Shown: positions 36,273 through 48,484, counted from the stretch's first letter. The stretch: 64,000 nucleotides of DNA from Pontederia crassipes (GCA_030549335.1 CM060187.1:52100203-52164202); one strand, 5' to 3'. The notes: a model not told the origin generated them from the letters alone. Numbers and translations are program-made.

Positions 36273-37869
36273 ATGGCGGCCATACCCATAGTGAAGGTGG
36301 CGGCGTTGTGCGGCTCCCTCCGCCGGGCTTCCTACAACCGCGGCCTCCTCCGCGCCGGTAACTAAGCCTCGCTCCCGATTCCCCTCTTTGATGCTCTGAC
36401 CCTGTGTTCTGTTTCTTATCCGACCTAACACCTTTTTTTGTTCTGAAGCCATCGACGTCTGCAACGAATCCATCGAGGGGATGCAGATCGAGTACGTGGA
36501 CATATCCCAACTCCCGTTCGTCAACACCGACCTCGAGGTCAACGGCACCTTCCCGCCCGCCGTCGAGGCCTTCCGCAAGAAGATCCGCGAGGCCGACGCC
36601 TTCTTCTTCGCTTCCCCGGAGTACAACTACTCCCTCAGTGGTGAGTTTCCATCGTACAAAGTTCCGTTCCGGGTTTTAGGCTTGTCTTCGTTTGAAGATG
36701 ACGGAATCTTTTTCTCTCGTCACTGCAAAATTGGATGGTTTAGTTCCATTCTCGTAGCATAATGGGACATCTGCTGGTGAGAGTTTCATAACTCGTAGAT
36801 TGTTTACAACGTTACTGATGAAATGTCTACCTGATTATTGCAGAATTTTTCTTGCACAAAGCTTTGCCTCTTTAACAGCTCCTTAGACTTTGATTGGAGC
36901 AATTGACAGGAATCAATATTTTTTATTCGACTGGCCTGAAAAAGTTAAACCTTTTCTTTTTTTGTTACTGCTTCTTTGCCATATAATGGAGGAATATGGT
37001 GTAGTGTCATGTTCAAGATAATTTTGTTATCCTCTGCATGATCATGATAATTGTGCTAATGGTTCATATAATCTCTCTTCAGTTCACTCTTGGATTTGCA
37101 ACTATGTCACATTTGATAACTTACACATTACACCCTTGGAGATGTAGCTTGCTCTAATGACTTTATGATCCATTTCTTGAAAAGCAACAAGTCCATGCAT
37201 GCTACTTTTGATTGCAACACTCTAAGAATATAAATATAAAGACCATTCTCTTCTTAATTTCGACACAACTCTTGTTATAAAAGATATTTCCTTTCTTAAT
37301 TAGTCATGTGTTGAACTAGGTTACAAAATTGTCGGCAGGTTACATGTTAAAGAAGTATGCTAAGAATATAACTATGAGGATTATTCTCTTTCTAATGACT
37401 TTTTTAAAGTTGTTGGTAATATGGTATAAGTTCTTTTTCCTTTTTACAGGATATTTGATTTCTTATTCTCTCATCGGAACTAACTAGTAGATTGTATATC
37501 GGAAGGATTCCTGATTGCTTCTATGGAACTCCATGTATATCCTTGAACTTATTGTTAAAATTCTCAGGTCCTTTGAAGAATGCTATTGACTGGGCATCGA
37601 GGCACCCAAATGCATGGGCAGACAAGCCTGCCGCTATTGTCAGTGCTGGGGGCGGCTTCGGTGGAGGACGCTCTCAGTATCATCTTCGTCAAGTTGGAGT
37701 TTACTTGGATCTTCATTTCATCAACAAGCCTGAGCTTTTTGTCCCTGCATTCCAGCCACCAAAAAAATTCGATGCTGATGGAAATTTGATTGATCCGGAG
37801 ATCAAAGAGAAGCTAAAGGAGGTCCTTCTGTCGCTGCAGGGTTTCACCCTTAGGCTCCAGGGCAAATAA
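36273..37869 (+). CDS. NQR: NAD(P)H:quinone oxidoreductase, copy 1 (3 exons)
   Basis: FMN-dependent quinone reductase of the plant NQR family (flavodoxin-like, related to bacterial ChrR). It reduces quinones by two electrons in the cytosol and protects against redox-cycling compounds. Exons are 36273-36357, 36449-36640 and 37568-37869, all with GT-AG introns (91 and 927 bp), giving 192 residues, the usual family length. The N-terminal FMN phosphate loop is LCGSLRRAS (12-20). The flavin-contacting motif is PEYNYSLSGPLKNAIDW (85-101). The loop GGGFGGGRSQYHLRQ (120-134) is intact with R127 and Y130, and NKPE ends at E148. The sequence closely follows recalled Arabidopsis NQR (At3g27890). A tandem paralogue lies 13.6 kb downstream on the same strand. 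Confidence 0.93.
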
Positions 37870-38992
37870 ACCCTAGTTGATATAAAAAATGCAAGGCTAA
37901 ATAAGCTGGAGATGGATGCAATATTTTGTGATCTCTTCGAAATAGTGTCTATTGATCCTTTGGTGATATTTGTGTATCAATCGCCAAAGAGTTTTTACTG
38001 TTTCTCAAGCATTTTCTTATGGATTGGTTATGATAACATGAAGACATGATGATTCTTATTTGACTGAGTATATTAGTTTTTCGTTTCCTCTTAGATGTGA
38101 TTCAAGCTTAAATCATGCAATTGTCTAATCTTTACAACGCATTTGAACAAAGAAATGCAAATGCAGCAACTATGAGTATAAACAGTTTAGTTCCAATGAC
38201 TAACAAAATTAATTATGTATTTATAAAATTTCAAGATTAAGCCCTGCTTGGATTGATTGTGAATTTTCAATAAACTATTTGTTTACATGGAAAATATTTA
38301 ACTGGAGTGTTTAGGTGAACATATAGTATTTTTTTCTAACATTGGAGTAAAACTACAGAATACTATGAATGATTTCAAATGAATTAATTAAGAAAACATT
38401 ATGTGAATTTTATATTAGTGACTTCTTGGAGAATTCTGTTCCTCAATGTTTTTTTTTTAATTTTAGATATGAAAAATAATAAAAATAAAAATGGTTCATA
38501 TCAAAATGCCTAGCATCTTTTAACTAGATGACATGCCAAGGATGCCATAAAAGATGAAGATTTTTTTATCTTGATGTTCACGGATTGGATTCAATTCTAA
38601 ATCCAACTCGGTCCAATCAAATTATGAGCATGAGCGGTGAGATCACCCAATCACCTTTTAAATTTTTATATTAATTAATTTTAATATAATAAATATTATA
38701 TAATCATTATTCAAAACGTAAAATAAATTTGCTCAATATTTGAATATTTTTTTATTTAAATATTTTTATTTTGATTTTGTGTAACTCTAAATCAAATATA
38801 GAACTAAAATTAAATAATTTTTTTTTAGTGAGATCAAACTTGAGTTGAAAGATATGGGATCGCATCAGCCGACCAAGCACTCCTACAAATAAGACATAAT
38901 ATATAATACAAGGAAAAGGTAAATATAAACATAATATTCATAGATATTGAACATGACATTTCTGAATCTACGATTAAAAAATACTCTCTTTC
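37870..38992. other. 3' flank of NQR copy 1 and AT-rich intergenic DNA
   Basis: The first few hundred bases hold the likely 3' untranslated region. The rest is AT-rich with no gene recognised. Confidence 0.5.
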
Positions 38993-41296
38993 TTAATGTG
39001 TATATTATATATATATAGTATTTTTTTGGTCATGTATATTAATACTATATTAATTATCAGTCAATGGGAAAAAATCAAACAGGTGCCATGTACCATTTTA
39101 AGTTTTTCGAATCAGCAAGTTACATTATAAATATTATATTACAAGCGATTATAAACAAATATTAAAAGCCAACAAATATCGTCCAATTTAGCCTTAATAA
39201 ATCTTGGGTTTCAAATTTCAATGTTTACTTTTTTAATTTCCTATCTATATTTAAAAAAAATTGAAAAGACGGAAATAAATTAGTTTTTACCCCCATTTGG
39301 TTGACCCACTTAGAGGTGTTCACCGTCTGAACAAATCCGTCCCGATTCGATCAAATTTGATCGGGTCGGGTCAAGAGAGCTGGGCGGGTCAGATCCGACC
39401 CAACCAGACCTGATTCGGGTTGGGTCGGGTGTCGAATTGCCCGACCATCCAAATTTTTTTAATTTTTTCTTACTATTTTTATATTTTATTTAATATAAAA
39501 ATATTATTTTAAAAGCATAAAATAAGTTTTCTAATGTGTATATATATATTATATATATATAATATTATATAGTATTTTTTGGTCATGTATATTAATACTA
39601 TATTAATTATCAGTCAATGGGAAAAAATCAAACAGGTGTCATGTACCATTTTAAGTTTTTCGAATCAGCAAGTTACATTATAAATTTTATATTACAAGCG
39701 ATTCTAAACAAATATTAAAAGCCAACAAATATTGTCCAATTTAGCCTTAATAAATCTTGGGTTTCAAATTTCAATGTTTACTTTTTTAGTTTCCTATTTA
39801 TATTTAAAAAAAATTGAAAAGACGGAAATAAATTAGTTTTTACCTCCCATTCGGTTGACCCACTTAAGGGTGTTCATGTCACGGGCGTTTCCCGTGACAC
39901 GAAGCGTGAAGCCTCGCGACATCAGTGCCGCTCAACTTATAGTCATCGGCCGCTTAGCGCCGAAAACATGGAACACATGCAGCCGCCCCGCACTGCGTAA
40001 TATTGCGGAGTACCAAGTTATTCGTCCCTAGGGCATTTATCTTGTAAGGTCGTCCTTATGAATGGTCAAGTAGGTGACGTTCCCGTAGTGTACGTCTTTT
40101 GCATCTTCAATATGTAACAAGACTCCTATACCTACGGTACACTGGGAGGAGTTCACTAGTGTCTTCCGAGGTCCAATTGTTTGTTATGTTTCATCATATT
40201 TAATACAAGTAAGCTTTCCTTTAATTCTAGTGTCATGACCTTGAGCGTGGGGTGGCAACCCACATCGGTGTCCCTTCTTGACGTCCCGTGGTTCCTTCGT
40301 CGCCCCTTCGAACTTTAAGCGCCCAAGCGCCTACATTAGTGCCGCAACGTGCTAATGCCACGGTCTCGTGACGAGTAGTTCAACACTCTAGTCATGTTCG
40401 TGATTGAATGCCTATAAGAGCGACTCTCGGCATAGTCGTCTCGACCATAAAACTTCCGCTGCAAACTCAAAACAGGCTTGGCTAGGTGCCTATCCGCCTA
40501 GTCGCCGCACGTGGTCTAGTGTCCGAGAATGACCCCGTGACATTCACGGGTCTAAACAAGTCCGACCCGATTCGATCAAATTTGATCGGGTCGGGTCAAG
40601 AGGGCTGGGCAGGTCAGATCCGATCCAACCAGACCTGATTCAGATTGGGTCGGGTGGTCGAATTACCCGACCATCCAATTTTTTAATTTTTTCTTACTAT
40701 TTTTATATTTTATTTAATATAAAAATATTATTTTAAAAGCATAAAATAAGTTTTCTAATGTGTATATATATTATATATATATAATATTATATAGTATTTT
40801 TTTGGTCATGTATATTAATACTATATTAATGGGAAAAAATCAAACAGGTGTCATGTACCATTTTAAGTTTTTCGAATCAGCAAGTTACATTATAAATATT
40901 ATATTACAATCGATTCTAAACAAATATTAAAAGCCAACAAATATTGTCCAATTTAGCCTTAATAAATCTTGGGTTTCAAATTTCAATGTTTACTTTTTTA
41001 TTTTCCTATCTATATTTAAAAAAAATTGAAAAGACGGAAATAAATTAGTTTTTACCCCCTGTTTGGTTGACCCACTTAGGGGTCTTCACGAGTCTGAACA
41101 AATTCGACCTGATTCGACCAAATTTGATCGGTTCGAGTCAAGAGGGCTGGGTGGGCCAGATCCGATCCAAACCATATCTGATTCGGATTGGGTCAGGTGG
41201 TTGGATTATTCGACCATCCATTTTTTTTAATTTTTTCTTACTATTTTTATATTTTATTTAATATAAAAATATTATTTTAAAAGCATAAAATAAGTT
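38993..41296. repeat. Triplicated unit: flank plus left part of a MITE
   Basis: Three direct copies of an about 540-bp unit lie at 38993-39534, 39535-40757 (enlarged by a solo LTR) and 40758-41296. Each unit has an AT-rich flank part (GGTCATGTATATTAATACTA, TCGAATCAGCAAGTTACATT) followed by the left part of a TIR element (GGTGTTCAC, TTTGATCGGGTCGGGTCAAG, AAGCATAAAATAAGTTTTCT). The first two copies stop at the same internal point, TTTTCTAA, and jump back to the flank. Only the last continues to the right end of the MITE. Confidence 0.85.
39877..40542. mobile_element. Probable solo LTR (666 bp) in the middle repeat unit
   Basis: The insert starts TGTCACGGGCG and ends CCCCGTGACA, giving TG...CA ends with a 9-bp inverted terminus. 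The 4-bp repeat TTCA flanks it (39873-39876 and 40543-40546), and removing it restores the GGTGTTCACGGGTCT sequence expected from the sister units. It lacks coding sequence and is much more GC-rich than its surroundings. It is probably a Ty3/gypsy-type solo LTR; a short LTR-less element cannot be excluded. Confidence 0.65.
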
Positions 41297-41558
41297 TTCT
41301 AACTATTTAATATTATTTCTGCAAATAAAATATTTTATGTTAGTTTTATTTTAATTTTAATTTTTTAAAATCAAATATAAGTCATAAGTGTAACTTAAAA
41401 AGAAAAAATTAAAAAAATAAAAAGTCGGATCAATCGGGTCGGGTCAAGTCAACTCGGGCCTATGGTCGGATTGGGTCGGGTTCGACTCGACCACTTCGGG
41501 TCGGATTGGATCATCGGGTTCACAGGTCGATCCGATCCGATGAACACACCCACCCACT
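41077..41558. mobile_element. MITE, hAT-like, with GGGTCGGGTC-rich ends
   Basis: The left end TAGGGGTCTTCACGAGTCTG and the right end CCGATGAACACACCC are imperfect inverted repeats of the common TAGGGGTGTTCA...TGAACACCCCTA type. ACCCACT occurs directly outside both ends, consistent with a worn 8-bp hAT target duplication. The body is AT-rich with CGGGTCGGGTC motifs near both ends. This is the only one of the three tandem copies that is complete. Confidence 0.6.
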
Positions 41559-42050
41559 AGTCACATTTTTAGTTGTACTATTAGAATAGAAAAAATAATA
41601 AATTAAATATTATTTCAATATACAATCCGATCCGATCCGATCTGATCCGGTCGAGTCGTCGGGTCAGGTCGGGTTACCCGACCACCCATTTTTTTTTATT
41701 TTTTCTTACTATTTTATATTTATTTAATATACAAAGTATTTATTTAATATTTATTTTAAAGTATAAAATAAGTTTTCTAACTATTTAAATATTATTTCTG
41801 CATTTAAAATATTTTATTTCAATTTTTAAATTTTTTTAAAGTAACTATAGGCTTAAGTTTAAATAAAAAAAGAAAAAAATTAAAAAAAATAAAATGATCG
41901 GGTCATCGGATCGGGTCGGGTCAACTCCGGTTGGAAAAATCCAACCAGTACCCGACCAAGGTCGGGTCGAGTTCGGGTCGGATCCGACCCGACCCAAACT
42001 GGATCATCGAGTTCGCGGGTCGACTCGACCCGCTGAACACCCCTACGCCT
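41559..42050. mobile_element. Second, diverged MITE copy of the same family
   Basis: Carries the same GGGTCGGGTC-rich sequence, the same AT-rich middle (TTTTTTCTTACTATTTTATA, AAAATAAGTTTTCTAACTAT) and a right end CCGCTGAACACCCCTA at about 42030-42045. Its left end is not clear. Confidence 0.5.
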
Positions 42051-42114
42051 CTTTACTAATAACGTTGACATGAACAATGCAAACATAGATTTGGGCCTAA
42101 TTAGTTGGTTTTAA

Positions 42115-42990
42115 AGGTGTTTTTAAAATCAGATCGCCGGTTCGATTGGTTCGACCGGATCCGACTATCGGTTTAGTTTATAAAAATCATTTAAAAAAAA
42201 AACGGATTGAATCGAATCAAAACGGCCAAAACCTAGTTGAACCGAAAAATCAGTTCAATTCGATTTTTTTTTCAAAATAGTATTTTTAGTCTTTAGAGAT
42301 AGAGAAAGATTAGAAAAAAATGGTTTTAGATTAGGAATGGTTTTTTCAAACCGGATGGAATGGTTTTTTTTTTCAACCTGGTTTGTATATAGAAAAAAAT
42401 GAAATACATATTAGTAGGGAAAGTGAAAGATTAGGAAGGAGAGAAGAAAGAGTGATTTAGTTTTTATATGATCAAGTAAATTAATAATAAGGAAAATAAA
42501 TTTGAATTTTAAAATAAAAGGGGGAAGACTATTGAAAAGACAAATTGAAATGAATAAAATATAATGATATTAATTAAGATAAAATTTAAATCGTTATAAA
42601 TAATAGATATTAATATATATATATCTTATAATTAAAAAACAAACAAATAATATAGAAAGAAAATTTGAATTTGAAAAATAAAATGTGAGAATATAGTAAT
42701 AAGAAAAAAATCTAAACAAAAATATTCATGAATTTATTAAATAAGAAAATATAAAACGTAGATATTTTACATTTTAAAAACATAAAAAATAATTTATGGA
42801 TAGTTGATAAATTTAAAATGATGATTAATATGATTTTATTTCATTATTTTTTTATCTTTACTAGTTTATTTATACTATAACTTTTTAAAGTAATTAAAAT
42901 AATATTATTTTAATAAAAATTCGGTTCAATTCGATCATGACCTAATTGACCGACCGATTCGATCTTCGATCCGATTTTAAAACGAACAGG
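42115..42990. mobile_element. TIR element with AT-rich body, class unknown
   Basis: The left TTTTTAAAATCAGATCGCCG and the reverse complement of the right, CGTTTTAAAATCGGATCGAA, form imperfect inverted ends. Both are followed inward by GGTTCGA/GGTCGGTC motifs. The roughly 700-bp middle is AT-rich with no coding content. Similar ends occur at 9393-9411 and 54814-54843. Confidence 0.5.
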
Positions 42991-43259
42991 CCAAGGACAA
43001 AAGGCTTAGTTGGGAGGGGCCTTGACCCCTCCTAATTTTTTGAACATTAGATTATTAGAAGGATTTTCTTTAGAACATATAGATTCTTATAAGAAAAAAT
43101 GGGTGTCCCCCCTACTTAAGTAGGGGGGACAATGTCCCCTACATATGCATCCGTCCGATGCGCATCGGACGGATGGCGCATATTAATGAGGAAGAACGAG
43201 CGGTCTGAGGCCAGTTGTCTCTCTTCCTGGCCAAGCACGCCCTTGTTCTCTCCCCCTTC

Positions 43260-43460
43260 GTTGAGCACGATGGTGACCAGATCGAGCAACCGGCGACTCC
43301 CCCCAGCACTCCTCTGTTCAGATCTAAGCTCCCGCACCATCGCCGACCAGATCGAGCAACCGGCGACTCCCCCGCTCACCCTTCCAATGATGAGATCTAC
43401 GCTCGCGCACCGTCGTCGTCCAGATCAAGCAACCGGCGACTCCCCAGACACCCCGCCACT
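43260..43460 (+). repeat. Short tandem repeats in the left Mutator arm
   Basis: Three copies of a CCAGATCGAGCAACCGGCGA-type unit at about 43275, 43347 and 43420, period roughly 70 bp, with diverged spacers. The overlapping open frames in this stretch are repeat-driven. Confidence 0.7.
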
Positions 43461-44395
43461 CAGATTTTCTTTCGTGCACCACCGCCAACCAAATTGAGCA
43501 CGATGCACCTCAGATCTACCTCACTCGCAAGATCGCCGACCTCGAGCACCACCGCCGACCTCATCGCGCTATAGGCGACATCCACACGCATCTCCCTCCA
43601 CGAAGTCCTCTCGGCGACGTCCACAAAGTCCTAACGTCGACCTCCATAAAGTCCTACCACCGATCTCGTGCACCGCGCCCCGAGCTCCTGCCCCGCTGCC
43701 ATCGAGCTCGCCCGACCCACCGCCGCCTCCGAGCTCGCTGTTATTCCGTTAATCCTTTGTGCTGTAAATTTTTTGTTGTCAATTAATTGATGTTGTAAAC
43801 TAGTTAAACTTAATTAATCCATTTTGTGATTAGATACACTTTTGTAAATTTTTTGTTGTTAATCCATGTTATAAATTAGTTAAAACTTACCTTTCTTGCA
43901 TTTGATCGACAACATCGAAGCAGTACTAAAGTATCAAAATGTTACATCAGAGCAGTAGCAGGGGGTTGTTGAAAAGTATCAAAATGAGAACTTCAAAATG
44001 TTATCATCATTCAGGCTACTTTCCCATAATGGTAACGGTAAGCATGACCTTTCAGACAACTTCGGATAACTTATAGACTTCTCTTTTCTCCCTCTACATT
44101 CTCGTCGCTGTGGCTCAGCTCTTCATCTCTATATTCTCTCGACTCTCCATCTCTATCTTATCTCTCTCTACATTCTCGCTCTCTCGGCTCTCTATCTCTA
44201 TCTCTCTTTCGAATTAGTTTTGGATTTGAATTATGCATGCAGATCACACACCTTGTTATCTTAATTACAGGTTAGAATTAAACTACATCCAACCTAAGAA
44301 TAATTGTAGATTGAAACATATTAAAAGGTAGAATTAGGGCTTTAATTATGTAACATATTTGATTTTGTTAACACAGAGGATTACAATTCTTCTAA

Positions 44396-47260
44396 TGTCA
44401 CACCCAACTTCGTGACTAAATTCTAATCCCAATTATCATACTCTTAGCTATGTTTAGCAATTCCAAAAATAAAATCGGCAAAATCTCATCCCTTACTTAT
44501 CTTATGTTATTTGTAAATACATACAAAAGACACGTATATAATCATCAAAGTTTAATAAAAAGCAATAAGATAGGACATTCACATATTATCATTATATTTT
44601 TTTCACAAACCATCTCACATATAACCCCACAGGATCAAGTCTTATACAACCTTATAAAAAGTTTTTCACCAACTTAATTACAACATCTAGGACTATCTAT
44701 TACATATGTATGCTTTAAAAAAAACAAAAGTGAAGGGGAATTCAAGTGCTCCAGTGGTTCGACCTCTTCTATGTGCAGCAAAATAAGTTCTGAGTCGACT
44801 CAACTCAAGAACTTACGAGTATCTGAAAAATTTAAAATGAGTATTATGAGCAACAATCATTTGCTCAGTAAGTGAAATAAAAGTACAACATAGGGGAACA
44901 ATACGAGTGTATATAACATTAAATAACTACATTCTCCATATGATAAAACATTTAAAACATAGCACATATAACATAACTTATCAAATCATATGAAATGTCA
45001 TATAAGTAAAAGTAACTCAAAATATCATCATTATCATAATTAAATTTCACACTCGTGTCATTGCACATACTCATCATGGGTCTACGTATCTCTCTATGAT
45101 CATGTGTCATACAGTTAAGCAGAGCTTCATAATCAAGAGTCACGAATACGCAGAGCAAATCATGGGTCAATACGTATCCCTCTATGATTGTGTGTCATAC
45201 AGTTAAGCAGAGTTTCACAATCGAGAGTTTCAGATACGCAGAGCAAATCATGGGTCAATACATGTCCTAATCACACAATCATGATTCTCAGATATGCAGA
45301 GCGATCATGGGACAATACATATCCCAATCATGATTCTATGCCACCCAATCATGATTTTCAGATACGCAAAGCGATCATGGATCAATACGTGCACGCAGAG
45401 CAGCCCCCAAAGGGCAAAGACACCCGATATACTCTCCAAATGCTTCATGTATATCGAATGCCATCCCAAAGACCTTTTTCAAATAGCATGACTAATGAAC
45501 ATATAGAGTTTAATAATATCAAAATACACATATCATAATCTCATATCATTATCAAATAAAACTTATTTTGACTTCACAAGCATTGTTCTATGAAAATATT
45601 TTGATGTAAGATAATACTCCATCTCATATGAAATTTTGAAACATATCATAAATACTTTTCATAGCTCAATATATATTTCAATAATAATAATAGTAATCTT
45701 TGCTTAAGATAATACCATAAATAAAATAATTAACATATAACATTTTGCTATGTTGTAAATTTACCCACTCACATTGTACTTTATCACTTCAAGGAGGTTT
45801 ATTAGATTTCCTCCCTTTCACTTGCAACTTGAGATTTTCCTACAAACAATAATGTCTTTTTACTTTCTAATCACTAGTAAGGTAATATGCAATGTATGCT
45901 CATGGTGTATGAATGATTATGCACTCTAAAATGCATATAACCTCCTCCAATACCAATTTCTAGCCTCAGACATTTATATTCATAAGGTATTCCACACTTG
46001 GAATTTTTTATTTCCCCAAAGCTTAACTATATACTATTTCAGGATTTCAGACTGAGTGTCTGTCAATCAATAATTTATAACTTATTAACCACATGGACAA
46101 ATCTTATTATTCTAGATTAATTAGAAACTAGACATACTAAGGTCTTTAACTCCCAAGTATCATCATCAAATACCAAGTGAGTAAGTCAAGACATCCCAAG
46201 CAATCTAACCTAGGGTTTGTGCCCTGGCAGACTGATGTCACTGAAATATTAATTTATATGTTTCTTCATACTTGTCCATTTAATTATGGCATAATTTTTC
46301 TGAAACTAGACTTCATTAGTATTTTTTCATAAAAATTAGAAAATTTAACTCGCTATATAGACTTATAACAAAAGTAGTTAATTCGGGTCGCAATCTGTCA
46401 ATGTCTGGAATCTGACAGAAGCATCACTATGAAATGAAAAATTCATTTCTCCCAAAATACAAGTTCAAATAGGATGATTCCACTCTCACTGAACATTGGA
46501 ATGTCTATTTAAGCATATCCAAATTTCAAATCCTAATTCACTCTATTTTAACCGTTCCCTAATTTACAAATGGAACTTGTATCAGACTCGGGACAGGATG
46601 AGTGACTTGTGAAGTTAAGTTTATAACTTCCTCTATAAAACTCATTTTTAGGTGATTCCAGAGGTCATGGAAAGCTAACTTCGAATGGATGAACCATACA
46701 AAATTTCATAATTTATGATTCGTTTATCACCAAGTAATGATTTTTTTAATTAGAAGAAAATTTTCTAGATCAAAACTCACCTGGAACAGCTGACGTTCCC
46801 GATTTTCGAAGGTCGGTTCGTTCGAGTTCTTCCTCTGGTAATTTTTCTACGGTGAAAATATAATGTTAAGTGGCTTATTTATTTTTTTCAGAATTTTTTG
46901 AGGTCTTGTGGCAGTTTGAAAAAATATCTATTTGAGCAGCTCTCACGTGTCTACTTCAGCTGCTTAGAATTTAAGTGATGACCAATCACATTTTTTTGTC
47001 ATAATATTTTAACCCTAATTAAGCTTACTTAATCCTATTTAAACATATATATCATATTATTTAGAAACTTTATGATTTATTTTTAATAACCTTATATAAT
47101 TACTTTGTAAAGTTTATCGATAATTAAGTAATCATTATGCACTAATCGAAATATTAATTACTATATACAAATATCACTAAATGAACATCCAAACAAACTT
47201 AGTATGTTACTTAAATGTATGATTATGCACAAATGATATTTTTAGTGCACGCCCGTGACA
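44396..47260 (-). mobile_element. Solo LTR of a Ty3/gypsy element (2865 bp) nested in the Mutator element
   Basis: Plus-strand ends are TGTCACACCC and GCCCGTGACA. On the minus strand this gives TGTCACGGGC...GGGTGTGACA, the usual form for Tekay/Del-type chromovirus LTRs, which are known to be several kb long. Exact 5-bp repeats TCTAA flank it (44391-44395 and 47261-47265). No polyprotein is seen. Between 45070 and 45420 it holds about four diverged repeats around CAGAGCAAATCATGGGTCAA. Exact target repeats and its position show that it inserted after the Mutator element. Confidence 0.75.
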
Positions 47261-47712
47261 TCTAATATAATCAAGATTTCTTCCTCAAAGTAGCAGTTTG
47301 CTCTACATGTTAGCGGCGCTCGGCGGCGGGGTCGGCGGCGACACCCGGAGGCAGGCAAGTGAGGCGGAGCTCGGTGGCGACAGGGAGGCGAGCTCGGCGT
47401 CGACATCCGGAGGTGGGCAAATGGGGCGCAGCTTGGCGGCGACAGCGAGGCCGATTAGGGTGCAACACATCCGAAGAGGTCGGCGTCGATAGATCCGGAG
47501 CCATAGCCGTCGTGCTCAGCGAAGGGGATGCTCGGCGTCGTGCTCGTGGCCATCGACACAATGCGCGGAGGAGGGCGTGATCGCGTCGTGCTCGGCGAAG
47601 GGGATGTCAGCGTGCGCGAAGATCCAAAAGAGGAGGTCGGTGCGACGAGATTGAGTCGACGGGGCTCAGAACGGAGGTCATGGCGTGAGGGTGGTCTGAG
47701 CAGATCTCCAGC

Positions 47713-47825
47713 GAGAGGAGAGAGATCCAACGAATCTCCGGCGCAAGGAGAGATATCCGACGAGAGGAGAGAGATCCAACGAATCTCCGGCGCAAGGAGA
47801 GATATCCGACGAGAGGAGAGAGATT
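47713..47825 (+). repeat. 49-bp tandem repeat in the right Mutator arm
   Basis: GAGAGGAGAGAGATCCAACG starts at 47713 and 47762, and a partial third copy starts at 47811. The first two copies are essentially identical, indicating recent duplication. It lies in the GC-rich arm. Confidence 0.9.
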
Positions 47826-48145
47826 TGGCGAGAGGAGGCATGGTCCAGCGACGGCTCGGCGAGAGGAGAGGCGGCGAGGGAGAGGAGAGAGTACGCCGGG
47901 AGAGGAGAGAGATGGAGATGAGCGAAAATGGGCGAAACGACGAGATTAGGCCCTTTTGAATCCCGTATTGAACCGTCGTTCGTCGAACCGCGATGATGAG
48001 CTGAACCGCCTGATTCGTCCGACCGAATCCCTTGCGAACCGTGGAATATATGCGCATCCGTCCGATGCGCATCGCACAGATGCGCATAAAGGGGACATCG
48101 TCCCCCACTTAAGTAGGGGGGATGCCCATTTTTTCCATTCTTATA

Positions 48146-48426
48146 TATTGGCCCCTCAAATTTTTGTTCTCCCTCCGTCTCTGGAACGGGCGTTAATTGC
48201 CGTCTGGGCATGTAGAATTTGGATAATCTTTTTATATATTTTGTATGGTGGGGCAAATTACTCACTAGTCAAATTACATCAATATCGTTAACGAATATAA
48301 AAAGCTCATCCATACGAATGAGCATGTCAATTTGTCAACATCTCATGTTGCATGGGAATTGGGAAAGGAAGAAAAACGTAGCCACCTTATTAATGATAAC
48401 TGTAATAGCTGAGAATATTCACACTT

Positions 48427-48484
<58 letters not shown>

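Larger units (their letters stand above)
43092..48136. mobile_element. Non-autonomous Mutator-like element with 9-bp target duplication
   Basis: Exact 9-bp direct repeats ATTCTTATA lie at 43083-43091 and 48137-48145. Inverted ends begin AGAAAAAATGGGTGTC on the left and GGAAAAAATGGGCATC on the right. They share CCCCCCTACTTAAGT and GCATCCGTCCGATGCGCATC-like stretches over about 100 bp. Long TIRs plus a 9-bp duplication define Mutator. No transposase is present. Both arms are strikingly GC-rich (43200-43740 and 47300-47990) and rich in short tandem repeats. A 2.9-kb solo LTR occupies the middle, so the original element was about 2.2 kb. Confidence 0.85.

Noticed and set aside
43116-43574. Open frames of about 87-121 codons in the left Mutator arm
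   Set aside because: Repeat-driven (ATGDSP-type units), low complexity, no recognisable domain; gene capture remains possible but unsupported.
45050-45420. Repeats of about 85-100 bp resembling a CRISPR-like or satellite array
   Set aside because: They are diverged, few in number and inside a solo LTR; such internal LTR repeats are common, and CRISPR arrays are not expected in a plant nuclear genome.
47298-48265. Long overlapping open frames on both strands in the right Mutator arm
   Set aside because: GC-rich, stop-poor tandem repeats; no domain recognised and both strands are open.
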